From Chamaelirium japonicum (Eukaryota; Streptophyta; Magnoliopsida; Liliales; Melanthiaceae): 64,000 nt of DNA. Shown one piece after another: positions 63,356 through 64,000 of the stretch (the stretch's first letter is position 1; each line of letters begins with the position of its first letter). The notes beneath the pieces were generated by a model, which was given only the letters and a program-made list of their open reading frames with translations, was not told the origin of the DNA and ran no database searches. Location of the stretch: the NCBI GenBank assembly GCA_947650365.1, contig CANTAL010000099.1:186001-250000 (forward strand), given 5' to 3'. Made by a program: the position numbers and the translations under genes.

Positions 63356-64000
63356 CACGAATGTATCCATTCTAATTCATTCGTACGTTCGATTCTAATT
63401 CAATCGTACAATCCATTCTAATTCATTCGCACGATCCATTCGCATTCACTCAAACGATCCATTCTAATTCATTCATATGATCCATTCTAATTCATTCGCA
63501 CGAATGTATCCATTCTAATTCATTCGTACGATCCATTCTAATTCATTTGTACGAATGTATCCACTGTAGTTTATTCATACGATCCATTCTAATTCTTTCG
63601 CACGAATGTATCCATTCCAATTCATTCGTACGATCTATTCTAATTCATTCGCACAATCTATTCTAATTCATTCGTACGATCTATTCTAATTCATTAGCAT
63701 GATCCATTCTAATTCATTCGTACGATCTATTCTATTTCATTCGTACAATCCATTCTTACTCAATCGTATGATCCATTCTAATCCATTCGCACAATCTATT
63801 CTAATTCATTCGTACGATCCATTCTATTTCATTCGTACGATCCATTCGAATTCATACAATCCATTATATTTCATTCATACGATCCATTTTAATTCATTCG
63901 CACGATCCATTCTAATTCATTCATACGATCCATTCTAATTCATTCGTACGATCCATTCTAATTTCTTCGTATGATCTATTCTAATTCCTTCGTACGATCC
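63356..64000 (-). repeat. R block running off the window
   Basis: Repeats the series of 51164-51780 (CACTCAAACG near 63445, stop-poor series at 63699-63938). The window ends inside a unit, so the array continues to the right. Confidence 0.88.

Larger units (their letters stand above)
1..64000. repeat. 23-bp satellite array, both orientations
   Basis: Every line of the window is made of diverged copies of a 23-bp unit, GAATGAATTAGAATGG plus ATCGTAC, or its reverse complement. No stretch longer than a few tens of bases departs from it, and neither edge of the array lies in the window. Unit length is held at 23 bp, with 28-bp (ACATTCGTGC replacing CGTAC) and 19-bp variants. G exceeds C about 3:1 on the unit strand, so base skew flips at each orientation switch. 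Arrays of this kind are heterochromatic satellites in eukaryotes; the chromosomal location and the species are not determinable here. I recognise no named satellite family. Confidence 0.97.

Noticed and set aside
1-64000. CRISPR array
   Set aside because: Repeats are contiguous with no unique spacers, vary in sequence, and reverse orientation dozens of times.
1-64000. Telomeric or interstitial telomere repeat
   Set aside because: No TTAGGG-, TTTAGGG- or TTAGG-type tandem run is present. The AATTAG inside the unit is not telomeric.
1-64000. tRNA, rRNA or other structured RNA gene
   Set aside because: The many inverted repeats can all be explained by opposed satellite units. No tRNA box A/B pair or rRNA core was recognised.

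Overview
The whole 64 kb is one satellite DNA array, with no gene, RNA gene, transposon or single-copy sequence that I can recognise. The unit is 23 bp. It reads GAATGAATTAGAATGG followed by ATCGTAC (four exact units in a row at 46209-46300), about 35% GC, and contains the pentamer GAATG (CATTC on the other strand) and the palindrome CGTACG at the unit boundary. A 28-bp variant, with ACATTCGTGC in place of CGTAC, and a 19-bp variant lacking 4 bp are mixed in. This points to constitutive heterochromatin of a eukaryote (centromeric, pericentromeric, subtelomeric or sex-chromosome DNA). The sequence gives no basis for naming the species.

The array is not simply head-to-tail. Blocks in which the unit reads on the + strand ('F') alternate with blocks on the - strand ('R'). 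I count 85 blocks and 84 orientation switches, with block lengths from about 20 bp to 3 kb. In the feature list, strand gives the unit orientation of a block, and block edges are good to about 10 bp.

The switches are not random. Of 42 F-to-R switches, 38 fall into three junction sequences. Class A (20 intact copies, 10 each way round) has spacer ACATTCGTGCGA or its complement. Class B (15 copies, 9 and 6) is centred on an EcoRI-like GAATTC next to AAAGGAT. Class C (3 copies) carries CTGGATCGTGT. The 42 R-to-F switches are far more varied; only class D (6 copies, an A6/T6 run with CGATCCACTCACATACG), class E (5 copies, ACATGT) and a CTAATTAG palindrome (3 copies) recur.

Junctions are part of higher-order modules with fixed internal spacing. 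The alpha module is a class A dyad with a TTTGCACGAAGG marker 270 bp away: 11 copies at exactly 270 bp, both orientations, plus others off by multiples of 23. The beta module is D-B-E: D to B is 155, 178 or 201 bp (steps of exactly 23) in all six copies, and B to E is exactly 461 bp in all five copies.

Layout: 0-2.4 kb is mainly F; 2.4-9.9 kb is a 3758-bp segment present twice in tandem with no difference seen where compared; 10-28 kb is a fine mosaic of F and R with three class B/D copies; 28.6-31.2 kb and 39.7-42.7 kb are long R blocks with internal 1044-bp and 1166-bp duplications; 45.2-47.6 kb is F with a 1252-bp duplication; 47.6-58 kb is again a fine mosaic; 58.3-60.8 kb is F and 60.8-62.7 kb R. 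Open reading frames of 62-116 codons exist but are by-products of the repeat and are not annotated as genes.
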